Positions 8,691-16,587 of a DNA stretch of 16,821 nt are shown here, in pieces. The position numbers were made by a program, and so were the translations under genes. The notes under the pieces are model-generated. The model did no database searches. It was given only the letters and a program-made list of their open reading frames with translations, and had not been told where the DNA came from. Source of the stretch: Cyclostephanos tholiformis (taxonomy: Eukaryota; Bacillariophyta; Thalassiosirophyceae; Thalassiosirales; Thalassiosiraceae). Numbering within the stretch: position 1 is the stretch's first letter; each line of letters starts with the position of its first letter. The stretch lies in contig JALLPB010000829.1 in assembly GCA_036939975.1 (NCBI GenBank), positions 1 to 16,821 of the forward strand, in the 5' to 3' direction.

Positions 8691-10609
8691 ATGTATAAAT
8701 TAGAAGTGATGACCGACGAATTGAGCGTAGACGCCATCCTTTCCCTAATGGGCGGTACAATCTTCCATTTTATCGTGGGGATCAAGATAATGTGGGGAAA
8801 CATCGCTCCCTACGTGGTAAGTAAGGGAAGACGATAAACGGCTTTGCCCCCGAGCGTGCCCCCACCCCGTGACTTAAACCAATTTTCACATTCCTCTTTC
8901 CTCGGGAACGAACGCAGACCTCATACCTCGTCCAGTTCGACCCCGAGGTCACCTATAACAGCGCCCTGCATATTTATACCGGTATATTCCTTGGACAATC
9001 GCTCACAATGTATCTCGGTGGTCGTCTCGAAAAAAGGATCGGTCCGCGCCCAACCGCTTACGTTGGCGCATCGATCGTCTCCGGTTGCACCTACCTCTCG
9101 TCGTACTGCACGACGCTGCGTTCCCTGGTGTTCCTCCAGGCGCTCGTGGGAGTCGGCATCGGTCTATCGTACAGCGCTCCCATTCTCTGCGGCTTCGGTC
9201 ACCTCCGGCACAACAAGGGCATCGTTGCGGGGATTGTGACGACGGGTTCGGGAATCGGGCCCTTTCTCGCGGGTCTCGTTGCCACGACCTTCGTTAACAG
9301 CGAGAATTATCCCGTCGATGAGACAACGGGACTTTACGATCCGAGCACGTCCCCCGTCGTAGGGAGAGTTCCGGGTGATGTCTTTTTTGCATAGTTATGA
9401 CACGTTACAGTCCCTTCAATTGCTAACATTCAACCTGCAACACTTCAACATCCACCTCCTTAGCCATGTTCCGCGTCCTCGGGATGATGTACGCGATCGT
9501 GGGATTCGTCGGGGCGTCGCTCCTGATCCCATCGAGGGCGGAGGGATGGCCGAGCGATGACCATGACGCGGTAAGACCGCCTCATACATTGTCATCAGGG
9601 GACGATAACGGAGAAGACGCGACGTTGCTCGCCGACGGTGTCGGATTCGATCTTTACCACGACCGATGCGTAACGGCGGAAGACGATTCCACGATGAAAT
9701 CGATTCTACGCGCTTCCAATGGGAACAGGGAGAGGGGTCACCAACGATACGGCAGTCGGGTGAAATTTGAGGTGCGATTCGAGCTGACGACGACACAGAT
9801 GATCAATGACTCGCTCTCATGGCTCGTTATCGGCGGCGCTATATGCACGGGCGTGTCGGGATTTTACTTGGCGGCGACTTACAAGAGCTACGGTCAGACA
9901 TACATATTAGACGATCACTTCATCACGGTGGTCGGGTGCCTGGGATGCCTGTGTAACGGCGTGTCAAGAGCAATCTGGGGCCTGACATCGGATCGCATCG
10001 GTCACTTTGAGACGCTTGAGATGACGGCGTACTTGTATCCGATCGTAATGTTGATTTATACTCTCTCTGCCCACAGCAAGCTGGCCTTCGGTCTTTGTGT
10101 GTGCACCTTGTACACACTGTGGGGTGCAAGCGCCTGTCTCATGCCGGCGATCGTGGCTTTCTTGTTGTGAGTGATTTGAGAGATTGAACGAACGGGCTTG
10201 TCCCGGGAAAAAAATATCATTCACGTTTGCTCTTAACTCCAATCGATTTTTTTCTCATCGTTCGTGCACGATTATATAAAGCGGAGACAAACATTTGGGT
10301 ACCAACTACGGTGTGAGTCAACGAAACCGCCTTGTCCAAGTTGTGACATTTTGTCTTCTGATGTCATCATCCGCAAACAATCCCTCCGCTTAGTTCATCT
10401 TCCTCGTGTTTGGGGTGATGTGCGTTGTAATCATCGATAGCGCGGGAAATTCTGGACTAGATTTCGGTCGACTGAATTACTTCTTCATCTCGGTCTCCTT
10501 CGTCGGCGCCTTATTATGCTCGCACATTCGTTACCTAACGTCTAAGGTGAAGGACGAGACGGTCCTCAAACACCATAGATCAACGAGTAGTGTCCACTCA
10601 ATGCTATAA
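8691..10609 (+). CDS. MFS transporter, oxalate/formate antiporter-like (five exons)
   Basis: Exons 8691-8816, 8918-9374, 9464-10166, 10282-10312 and 10394-10609 total 1533 nt, giving 510 residues and an uninterrupted frame. ATG 8691 is the first in-frame Met after a stop at 8553. The protein has 12 predicted membrane segments: one in exon 1 (ILSLMGGTIFHFIVGIKIMWG), four in exon 2, five in exon 3, two in exon 5. After TM1 comes WGNIAPYVTSYL, typical of the oxalate:formate antiporter/monocarboxylate branch of the MFS. The TM2-TM3 loop GGRLEKRIGPR corresponds to MFS motif A. A large hydrophilic loop (about 217-310) separates the two six-helix halves, as is usual. It probably moves a small organic anion across a membrane; substrate and membrane are not deducible. 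The stop codon sits 6 bp before the first MULE end motif, so transposon sequence likely supplies its 3' UTR. Confidence 0.85.
8817..8917 (+). other. MFS intron 1, 101 bp
   Basis: Donor TACGTG|GTAAGT, acceptor AACGCAG|ACCTCA, phase 0. Splicing yields NIAPYVTSYLVQF, the expected sequence after TM1. Confidence 0.87.
9375..9463 (+). other. MFS intron 2, 89 bp
   Basis: Donor TTCCGG|GTGATG, acceptor CCTTAG|CCATG, phase 1. Joins GRVP to AMFRVLGMMYA at the start of TM6. Confidence 0.82.
10167..10281 (+). other. MFS intron 3, 115 bp
   Basis: Donor TTGTT|GTGAGT, acceptor ATAAAG|CGGAG, phase 2. Joins AIVAFLF to GDKHLGTNYG. Confidence 0.8.
10313..10393 (+). other. MFS intron 4, 81 bp
   Basis: Donor TACGGT|GTGAGT, acceptor GCTTAG|TTCATC, phase 0. 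Joins the 31-nt exon (10282-10312) to the last exon, which opens with FIFLVFGVMCVV (TM11). Confidence 0.8.
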
Positions 10610-10614
10610 AAATG

Positions 10615-10661
10615 GTTCTCTATTTTTTTGTTCTGAAATAGAACTGTTCTGAAAATAGAAC
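10615..10661 (+). repeat. left terminal/subterminal repeat of the MULE
   Basis: Contains GTTCT at 10615 and 10630, and GTTCTGAAATAGAACTGTTCT at 10630-10650 followed by AGAAC at 10657. Imperfect inverted match to 12699-12757. Likely transposase-binding sites; further copies of the pentamer occur near 10725-10757. Confidence 0.6.
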
Positions 10662-10855
10662 AGGGCTCATGCGCAGGAGATGGGTGCGTTAAAAAAGTTT
10701 TGTGAATGTTTTATTAGGTTTTTTTAGAACATGATATTATGGTTCTATATTTAGAACGTCTCTCTGCACAAGTCCACCCCTCCCCCCCCTCTCAACCTTC
10801 CCCCTCCAAACATTCGTCGCCCCAATTTTCAACCTCTTCTCTAGAAGTTCGGAGG

Positions 10856-12601
10856 TTACTGTCGAGCACTGTCCCTAAACCTGTAATATGCCATGGGGAC
10901 CTGGGGGACTGTCGGCAAATCCCTATCTACCTCCCTCCTTCTGTTCTCACGAATGTCATTGATTAGCTGGGCCTGGAATCGGGACTCTTCTTCTACCATA
11001 TTCACACAAATGTGAGAAGGGGTGGCTTCTTTCCACTCTCAAAAAGATTGTTGAAGCGCCTGTTGTAGCGCTCTAAACTATTGTTCGTCCTGTTGATAAT
11101 GTCGTAGCGATCTGACTCTGCATCTTCAAACTTGGCAACATTCCACGAGGAGAGACAGGGGATCCACTGTCTCTTGAAGTAATCCCAGAAGTGATCCCAC
11201 TTGCCCTTCTCACTGTTCGAAAGATCCTTCTCCAAAACAGACCTCAAGTATGGAATCCCATGTGGTACGACTTCATCTTCCGGAATGATGCAAAGCAAAT
11301 CAAGCATGCCGACTTCCAATGCACCCTTGACATTCTCATGGACCATGTTACACTGAGAAAGGAGGTACTTGCGCCAAGCCTGCTTGAGGTGAAAGAAACA
11401 TCCAATGTGAATTGCCCGTGTCCAAGCATTGATCATAAAGGGCCTTCTCGAAATCAGTGCAGAATGTTTTGAGTTGAAGTTTCCACTCCGACAGAACCAC
11501 TGTGTGATGAAGAACATGGTAATAGGCCACTGTGTTCTTCTTTGTCATCAGTGCATACACAATTGGTACATAGGAACTGGTTTTTTGATGGTAGATCATG
11601 AAAATCAAACACTGCGTGAAAGGATTTGGGCAACAATCAAATGTTGCATCAACATACACATCCAGTTGGGGCGTCTTCAACAACCCTAAAAGTGAGGGAT
11701 TAGCAAACATCATCATCTGGCAGTAGTCTTCGGTTTTGTCCTGAGGAGGATAGGTCAGTCAGAATTGGAAGAAAGGCACCCCTGTCTCCTTGTTGCGATT
11801 GTAGTCTCTGTTGTTCTCGAGAATTGCAAACTTGTCCCCAAAGTTTGCCTCCTTCCTTGTGTTCCTCACTAGATTTGTTCCGGCATCGTACGGCATTCCA
11901 ATATGGCCAAATGGATATTTTGCATCCATTTCTTTGCGCACCACATTGTAAAGCTCCTTGGGATTTTTGTAGTTCTGAACTGCAAGTTGCTCGAGCCGCT
12001 TCTTCATCTCCTCGTACGTGTCAATGGCCGCTTTCTTGCTGGGCTGATCAGTTGCTTTGTCCGTGAGATCAGTGACATCGCGGACTTCCTTTCCTTCATA
12101 GTCATACGTGTCCAAGTCAATGCCATTTTTGTCACAACAGCCCTTGGTATGCTTACCACTATCCGTTGGCTTCGATGTGTCGATTACACCATTCACAAGC
12201 GGGAATTTGACGGAGTATTTGCAGAGTGTGTGCTTCGACCTATTGTGCCTGCAATAATACTTCACGTCCTTCCTGTTAACATTGCGTTTCATCAATTGAA
12301 AGCCGCCGAGGTTGAGCGAAGCGGGAATAGCCAAATGACAATCAACTATGTCATCGCCGTCGGATTTCACTGGGGGGGCAGGGGCTGGCATTCGGTTTGG
12401 GTCCAGAACTGCATATGGGGGACAGGGGATTCGGTTCGGGTCGAACGGATTACCGAAAGGACCTGAATCGTCAACGTCAAAGGGGGGGGCATCAGAAGAA
12501 CGAGGGGGGACTTTGACACCCCCGATTGCCGTTATTTCCGTTAGTTCCGCATCCAACTTTCGCTCAAAGCAATCGAACACCTCCTGGATGTCATCGTCCA
12601 T
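10856..12601 (-). pseudogene. MULE transposase with FLYWCH-like zinc motif, broken
   Basis: ATG at 12601, TAA at 10856-10858, about 580 codons. The N-terminal part has a FLYWCH-like zinc-binding pattern (C117, C127, H151, C155) preceded by GGFQLMKRNVN, a DNA-binding module common in MULEs. The transposase core follows: YVDATFDCCP (first catalytic Asp near 318), CTDFEKAL (second Asp near 383) and GCFFHLKQAWRKYL, the characteristic MULE block. The third acidic residue should lie in the segment after it. Three breaks are visible: an in-frame TGA at 11759-11761 after GVPFFQF; a one-base shift near 11410-11430 between FEKALYDQC and AIHIGCFFH; and a reverse shift near 11001-11015, after which NMVEEESRFQAQL reads in the original frame to the stop. 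Conserved text on both sides of each break suggests recent decay or sequence errors. Not autonomous as written. Confidence 0.82.
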
Positions 12602-12698
12602 GGTGAGAAAAAAAATGGATTACGAAAAAAACCTTTCCAAATTAAAATTATTTCATTAAAATTATTTCTATTGTTCTAAAAAGTCAATGGATAATGTT

Positions 12699-12757
12699 GT
12701 TCTAAATTTTAACTTGTTTAGAACATGTTCTATCTCAGAACGGATCTGTGTTAGAAC
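12699..12757 (-). repeat. right terminal/subterminal repeat of the MULE
   Basis: Read on the minus strand it begins GTTCTAACACAGATCC, then GTTCTGAGATAGAACATGTTCT, and ends in AGAAC at the 12699 side. It mirrors the left end imperfectly. Another GTTCT lies at 12673-12677. The whole block recurs in the right palindrome arm. Confidence 0.6.
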
Positions 12758-12765
12758 AATTCTAC

Positions 12766-13397
12766 AGTCTATCGTTTTTTGAGGCATAATACTTCCATTT
12801 ACGTTTCAAAAGCCTTCCGGCGGATGAGGGATCGGAAGCAACCATTCAAACAATAATGCGCCCGAAAATAACGTTCGGTTGAAATGAGACTCCGCTCCGC
12901 AGCCATGATCCCCCCCCCCCAACTCTGAACTCTTCGTATATTTTTCGGAGTGGAGGGGGGAAATAATAGACGTGGCATTTGATAGGGTACGATAATCGGG
13001 TTTAAATCATACATTGAAGCTTTCGCCACGCCTGTTGGTTGAGATAGCCACGTGATCTCCCTCCGCCGCCGCATCCACCTCCACTGAAGCAAAAAATCGA
13101 ATGTATTTTTTTACCAGTTTTTGCAAAAAAAAAATTAAGTGTCCCATTCTCTCAACCGCCCCCCCCCCCCCTTCTTTCCCAATTATCTTCGATTTAAGAT
13201 TTCATTCAAGGCCGAAGAAAACCTCAATAAGCTATCGGGAAGGAAGGGGGCAGGAGGGGGGTGCCGAATCGTCTTTTTTCGTCGCGGAACAATCATCGTC
13301 GCCAGCAAATATTGTATTAAGCAGTAACATTCTGTCTATATAAAAATAACCTTCATGTATATCCCCCCTCCCCCCCCCCCCAACTCCCATCTCTCAT
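12766..13397. other. intergenic between MULE and PP4 3' end
   Basis: No credible gene. Contains C runs of 13 nt (around 13159-13171) and 12 nt (around 13370-13381), and would carry the PP4 3' UTR. The small frames here (for example 12799-13092) have no protein-like features. Confidence 0.5.
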
Positions 13398-14171
13398 TCA
13401 CAAAAAGTAATCCGGCGGCGGATTCTTCACGGGTGCGCCCCTAGCCTCGTTCGGCGCCGCGTCGAATATTTTAAAGCTCTTATTGAGATTCTCGTCCAAT
13501 TCGAGTATGCTCGCTACGTTGCCGCAACGATAGCAGTAATTCGGCGCCGACCAAACCGTGACCAACGCGTCGTTGAACATGCTTCGATGTCCCTCCATTA
13601 CGAGCTGATGAGCGCGTGCTATCAGATCGATGTCGTTGCGCTCGTTGAACATGGCCACGACGTCCCCCCCGAAGAGGTATCCCGCGCCGCGGGGTGATAA
13701 TCCCCAACCGTCGATCTCCTCCGGATCGCTCCACATCAGGTCGCACATCGCGCCGTCGTGGGGTACCTCCTGCTTCCGATCGATTACGCGTATCTGATCG
13801 AGGGTGTTGATGCTCGGGCTGAGTCCGCCGTGTACCGTGAATATCCTATCCTCGATGATCGCGCTCAGGCTGAGATAATCGAATATTTCCGTGCAATACC
13901 TCCATACGTTGACGCTACCGTACTTCCTAAGGCACTCGTCGTAGAAGCCGTAAACCTGCGTGATCTGTCGACTCTCGTGATTCCCCCGTATTAGCGTGAT
14001 GCGATCGGGATAACGAACCTTGAGCGCGAGCAATAGCAGGAACGTCTCGACGGAATAATACCCCCGATCGACGAAATCCCCGAGGAAGAGGTAATTCGCA
14101 TCCGGACACTCTCCGCCGACCTTGAATAATTCTACGAGGTCGTAAAATTGTCCGTGTATGTCGCCGCATAT
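13398..14171 (-). CDS. PPP4C: protein phosphatase 4 catalytic subunit, exon 2
   Basis: Codes for 257 residues plus stop, starting at acceptor GCAAG|ATATGC. Visible metal and phosphate motifs of PPP phosphatases: CGDIHG, GDFVDRG, RGNHESR, the HGGLSPS block, RAHQLVMEG and [11 protein letters not shown]. The end DYFL carries the C-terminal Leu that is carboxymethylated in PP2A-type enzymes. [13 protein letters not shown] and PDYFL-type tail, plus [19 protein letters not shown], match PP4 rather than PP2A or PP6. PP4 is a Ser/Thr phosphatase acting with regulatory subunits in DNA-damage and centrosome pathways. The 5' part of the gene (exon 1) is at 16177-16587 on the same strand, separated by the artefactual right arm. 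Joined, the protein is 394 residues, with GDIHG at about 140-144 and GNHE at about 200-203. Confidence 0.93.
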   Translation of the reverse strand: MCGDIHGQFYDLVELFKVGGECPDANYLFLGDFVDRGYYSVETFLLLLALKVRYPDRITLIRGNHESRQITQVYGFYDECLRKYGSVNVWRYCTEIFDYLSLSAIIEDRIFTVHGGLSPSINTLDQIRVIDRKQEVPHDGAMCDLMWSDPEEIDGWGLSPRGAGYLFGGDVVAMFNERNDIDLIARAHQLVMEGHRSMFNDALVTVWSAPNYCYRCGNVASILELDENLNKSFKIFDAAPNEARGAPVKNPPPDYFL

Positions 14172-14390
14172 CTTGCGTCGTCGTCGTCGTAGTAGTTGTT
14201 GTTGTTGTTTTTTTTGGCGTTTTGCGAATTTAGAGTTTTAATAATTGCATTTTATCAAGTAACGATCGATATAAAATAATGATGATGATGATGATGATGA
14301 ATGTATAGCGCCGACGAATGAAAGGAAGCAAGAACCGGACGACTACGGCAACACGATGTATATATATGTATATGTATGTTATATATATAT
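14172..14390 (-). other. PP4 intron, 3' part
   Basis: From the acceptor at 14172 back to the palindrome centre. It includes CAA/CTA/CGA-type repeats next to the splice site, an (ATG)7 microsatellite at 14279-14299 and TA-rich sequence. The donor half of this intron is at 16163-16176. Its true length is unknown because of the misassembly. Confidence 0.7.
14279..14299. repeat. (ATG)7 microsatellite
   Basis: Seven ATG units inside the PP4 intron; its mirror (CAT)7 is at 14482-14502 with the same unit number. Confidence 0.9.
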
Positions 14391-14401
14391 ATATATATAT
14401 A
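14380..14401. repeat. (TA)11 hinge at the palindrome centre
   Basis: Twenty-two bases of alternating TA, self-complementary, centred between 14390 and 14391. Flanks GT and AC are already part of the mirrored arms. This is the turn point of the palindrome. Confidence 0.95.
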
Positions 14402-14609
14402 ACATACATATACATATATATACATCGTGTTGCCGTAGTCGTCCGGTTCTTGCTTCCTTTCATTCGTCGGCGCTATACATTCATCATCATCATCATCATC
14501 ATTATTTTATATCGATCGTTACTTGATAAAATGCAATTATTAAAACTCTAAATTCGCAAAACGCCAAAAAAAACAACAACAACAACTACTACGACGACGA
14601 CGACGCAAG

Positions 14610-15383
14610 ATATGCGGCGACATACACGGACAATTTTACGACCTCGTAGAATTATTCAAGGTCGGCGGAGAGTGTCCGGATGCGAATTACCTCTTCCTCG
14701 GGGATTTCGTCGATCGGGGGTATTATTCCGTCGAGACGTTCCTGCTATTGCTCGCGCTCAAGGTTCGTTATCCCGATCGCATCACGCTAATACGGGGGAA
14801 TCACGAGAGTCGACAGATCACGCAGGTTTACGGCTTCTACGACGAGTGCCTTAGGAAGTACGGTAGCGTCAACGTATGGAGGTATTGCACGGAAATATTC
14901 GATTATCTCAGCCTGAGCGCGATCATCGAGGATAGGATATTCACGGTACACGGCGGACTCAGCCCGAGCATCAACACCCTCGATCAGATACGCGTAATCG
15001 ATCGGAAGCAGGAGGTACCCCACGACGGCGCGATGTGCGACCTGATGTGGAGCGATCCGGAGGAGATCGACGGTTGGGGATTATCACCCCGCGGCGCGGG
15101 ATACCTCTTCGGGGGGGACGTCGTGGCCATGTTCAACGAGCGCAACGACATCGATCTGATAGCACGCGCTCATCAGCTCGTAATGGAGGGACATCGAAGC
15201 ATGTTCAACGACGCGTTGGTCACGGTTTGGTCGGCGCCGAATTACTGCTATCGTTGCGGCAACGTAGCGAGCATACTCGAATTGGACGAGAATCTCAATA
15301 AGAGCTTTAAAATATTCGACGCGGCGCCGAACGAGGCTAGGGGCGCACCCGTGAAGAATCCGCCGCCGGATTACTTTTTGTGA
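14610..15383 (+). pseudogene. mirror copy of PP4 exon 2 (artefactual duplicate)
   Basis: Identical to 13398-14171 at every residue, on the opposite strand. It has no exon 1 upstream; its upstream sequence is the palindrome centre followed by the other arm. It should not be counted as a second phosphatase gene unless the palindrome is confirmed by independent long reads. Confidence 0.88.
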
Positions 15384-16023
15384 ATGAGAGATGGGAGTTG
15401 GGGGGGGGGGGAGGGGGGATATACATGAAGGTTATTTTTATATAGACAGAATGTTACTGCTTAATACAATATTTGCTGGCGACGATGATTGTTCCGCGAC
15501 GAAAAAAGACGATTCGGCACCCCCCTCCTGCCCCCTTCCTTCCCGATAGCTTATTGAGGTTTTCTTCGGCCTTGAATGAAATCTTAAATCGAAGATAATT
15601 GGGAAAGAAGGGGGGGGGGGGGCGGTTGAGAGAATGGGACACTTAATTTTTTTTTTGCAAAAACTGGTAAAAAAATACATTCGATTTTTTGCTTCAGTGG
15701 AGGTGGATGCGGCGGCGGAGGGAGATCACGTGGCTATCTCAACCAACAGGCGTGGCGAAAGCTTCAATGTATGATTTAAACCCGATTATCGTACCCTATC
15801 AAATGCCACGTCTATTATTTCCCCCCTCCACTCCGAAAAATATACGAAGAGTTCAGAGTTGGGGGGGGGGGATCATGGCTGCGGAGCGGAGTCTCATTTC
15901 AACCGAACGTTATTTTCGGGCGCATTATTGTTTGAATGGTTGCTTCCGATCCCTCATCCGCCGGAAGGCTTTTGAAACGTAAATGGAAGTATTATGCCTC
16001 AAAAAACGATAGACTGTAGAATT
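15384..16023. other. mirror of the PP4-MULE intergenic region
   Basis: Same content as 12758-13397 in reverse: G-run tracts, no gene. Part of the right arm. Confidence 0.8.
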
Positions 16024-16142
16024 GTTCTAACACAGATCCGTTCTGAGATAGAACATGTTCTAAACAAGTTAAAATTTAGAACAACATTATCCATTGACTT
16101 TTTAGAACAATAGAAATAATTTTAATTTGAAAAGGTTTTTTT
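16024..16142 (+). repeat. mirror copy of the MULE right end, truncated
   Basis: Mirrors 12757 inward to about 12625, just short of the transposase ATG. The AATAATTTTAAT-type unit is present once here and twice in the left arm, and TTGAAAAGG replaces TTGGAAAGG. The copy ends at 16142 next to the N. Confidence 0.85.
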
Positions 16143-16162
16143 NACGTGTGCTCTTCCGATCT
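16143..16162. other. Illumina TruSeq adapter residue (N plus 19 nt)
   Basis: ACGTGTGCTCTTCCGATCT at 16144-16162 is the 3' end of the standard Illumina TruSeq read-2 adapter, and the N at 16143 sits where the adapter has G. This is vector-type contamination, not genomic sequence, and marks a false junction. Confidence 0.97.
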
Positions 16163-16176
16163 CCCCCCTCACTCAC
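16163..16176 (-). other. PP4 intron, 5' (donor) fragment
   Basis: Reads GTGAGTGAGGGGGG from the donor at 16176 and then runs straight into adapter. The donor matches the GTGAGT form used by the other genes here. Confidence 0.85.
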
Positions 16177-16315
16177 CGTGACCGGAGCATCGACCCTCTG
16201 AACGTTGCCCTCGTCGACCAGTATCTCCCTCGCGCGAAGGCACAATGCCTTGACCTCGCATTCCCTCAAATACTCGCATCGGCGTAACCTCTCGATTTGG
16301 GAATCGAGCGACGAA

Positions 16316-16348
<33 letters not shown>

Positions 16349-16587
16349 GACGCATTCGTCGTCGCGACATGCTGCGAGGACGACGGGGGAACGCCGGCGA
16401 GTCCCACCCCTCCTCCTCCTACTCCTAAGCCTCCGGCGATGGGGGAAGGATGAGCTAGGGCGCCGGCGGTTTGTTGGACTACGTCGCCCCACAATAAAGA
16501 CGACGACGACGAAGACGAAGACGAAGAAGAAGAAATTACGCTATCTGCCATAGATGCCAAGGAGGGGACGTCGCTCGTCGTTGACAT
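16177..16587 (-). CDS. PPP4C: protein phosphatase 4 catalytic subunit, exon 1
   Basis: 411 nt, 137 codons from ATG 16587 to donor VDAPVT|GTGAGT. Residues 94-137 ([20 protein letters not shown] to [10 protein letters not shown]) are the canonical N-terminus of PP4 catalytic subunits. Joined in phase 0 to exon 2 they give [15 protein letters not shown], the expected family text. Before this lies an extension of 93 residues absent from animal PP4, made of two poly-Ser tracts (about 19-30 and 79-92) around a Gly/Pro/Val-rich part; the second tract is coded by a GAC/GTC triplet repeat at about 16315-16346. An internal Met at residue 13 is an alternative start. A pyrimidine-rich tract with CCTCCCAG just upstream of the ATG could be the acceptor of a 5' UTR intron. 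The apparent reading past 16177 into adapter is spurious. Confidence 0.88.

Larger units (their letters stand above)
10615..12757 (-). mobile_element. MULE (Mutator-like) DNA transposon, decayed
   Basis: About 2.14 kb. It carries a MULE-type transposase remnant (10856-12601) between two ends crowded with GTTCT/AGAAC motifs in inverted arrangement. Left and right ends share GTTCT, a spacer of about 10 bp, GTTCTGA(A/G)ATAGAAC and TGTTCT. I could not find a clear 9-bp target duplication, so the outer limits are approximate. Its right end lies inside the left arm of the large palindrome and is therefore duplicated at 16024-16142. Confidence 0.7.
12655..14390 (+). repeat. left arm of perfect palindrome
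   Basis: Position x pairs with 28781-x in the right arm. Every open frame in one arm has an identical mirror copy in the other with exact coordinates, so no indel exists between 12655 and 16126. The arm holds the MULE right end, an intergenic stretch and PP4 exon 2 on the minus strand. It is contiguous with the unique sequence to its left and is probably the genuine arm. Confidence 0.95.
14391..16126 (-). repeat. right arm of perfect palindrome, probable assembly artefact
   Basis: Reverse complement of 12655-14390 with no difference seen, including the 13-nt and 12-nt homopolymers and the microsatellites. After 16126 similarity continues to 16142, but with one 14-bp repeat unit missing and one A/G change relative to the left arm. 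It then stops at an N and sequencing adapter. It separates the two exons of PP4, so it most likely is not in the genome at this place. Confidence 0.9.

Noticed and set aside
12799..13092. A 97-residue frame and its mirror at 15689-15982
   Set aside because: Arg/Trp-rich with no domain or coding bias; sits in intergenic sequence next to homopolymers.
13398..14171. PP2A or PP6 catalytic subunit
   Set aside because: The tail segment [21 protein letters not shown] and the exon 1 text [11 protein letters not shown] fit PP4; PP2A and PP6 differ in both places.
14230..14551. Two mirrored 77-residue frames rich in Tyr-Ile that look like membrane peptides
   Set aside because: They are translations of the TA/ATG microsatellites around the palindrome centre and exist only because of the mirror.
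12655..16142. A hairpin chromosome end, amplicon or functional inverted gene pair
   Set aside because: Adapter at one end, identical homopolymers, and an exon of the same gene beyond the junction make an assembly artefact far more likely.
16102..16176. Continuation of the Ser-rich frame through the adapter into the right arm
   Set aside because: It reads through an intron donor, adapter and an N; not biological.
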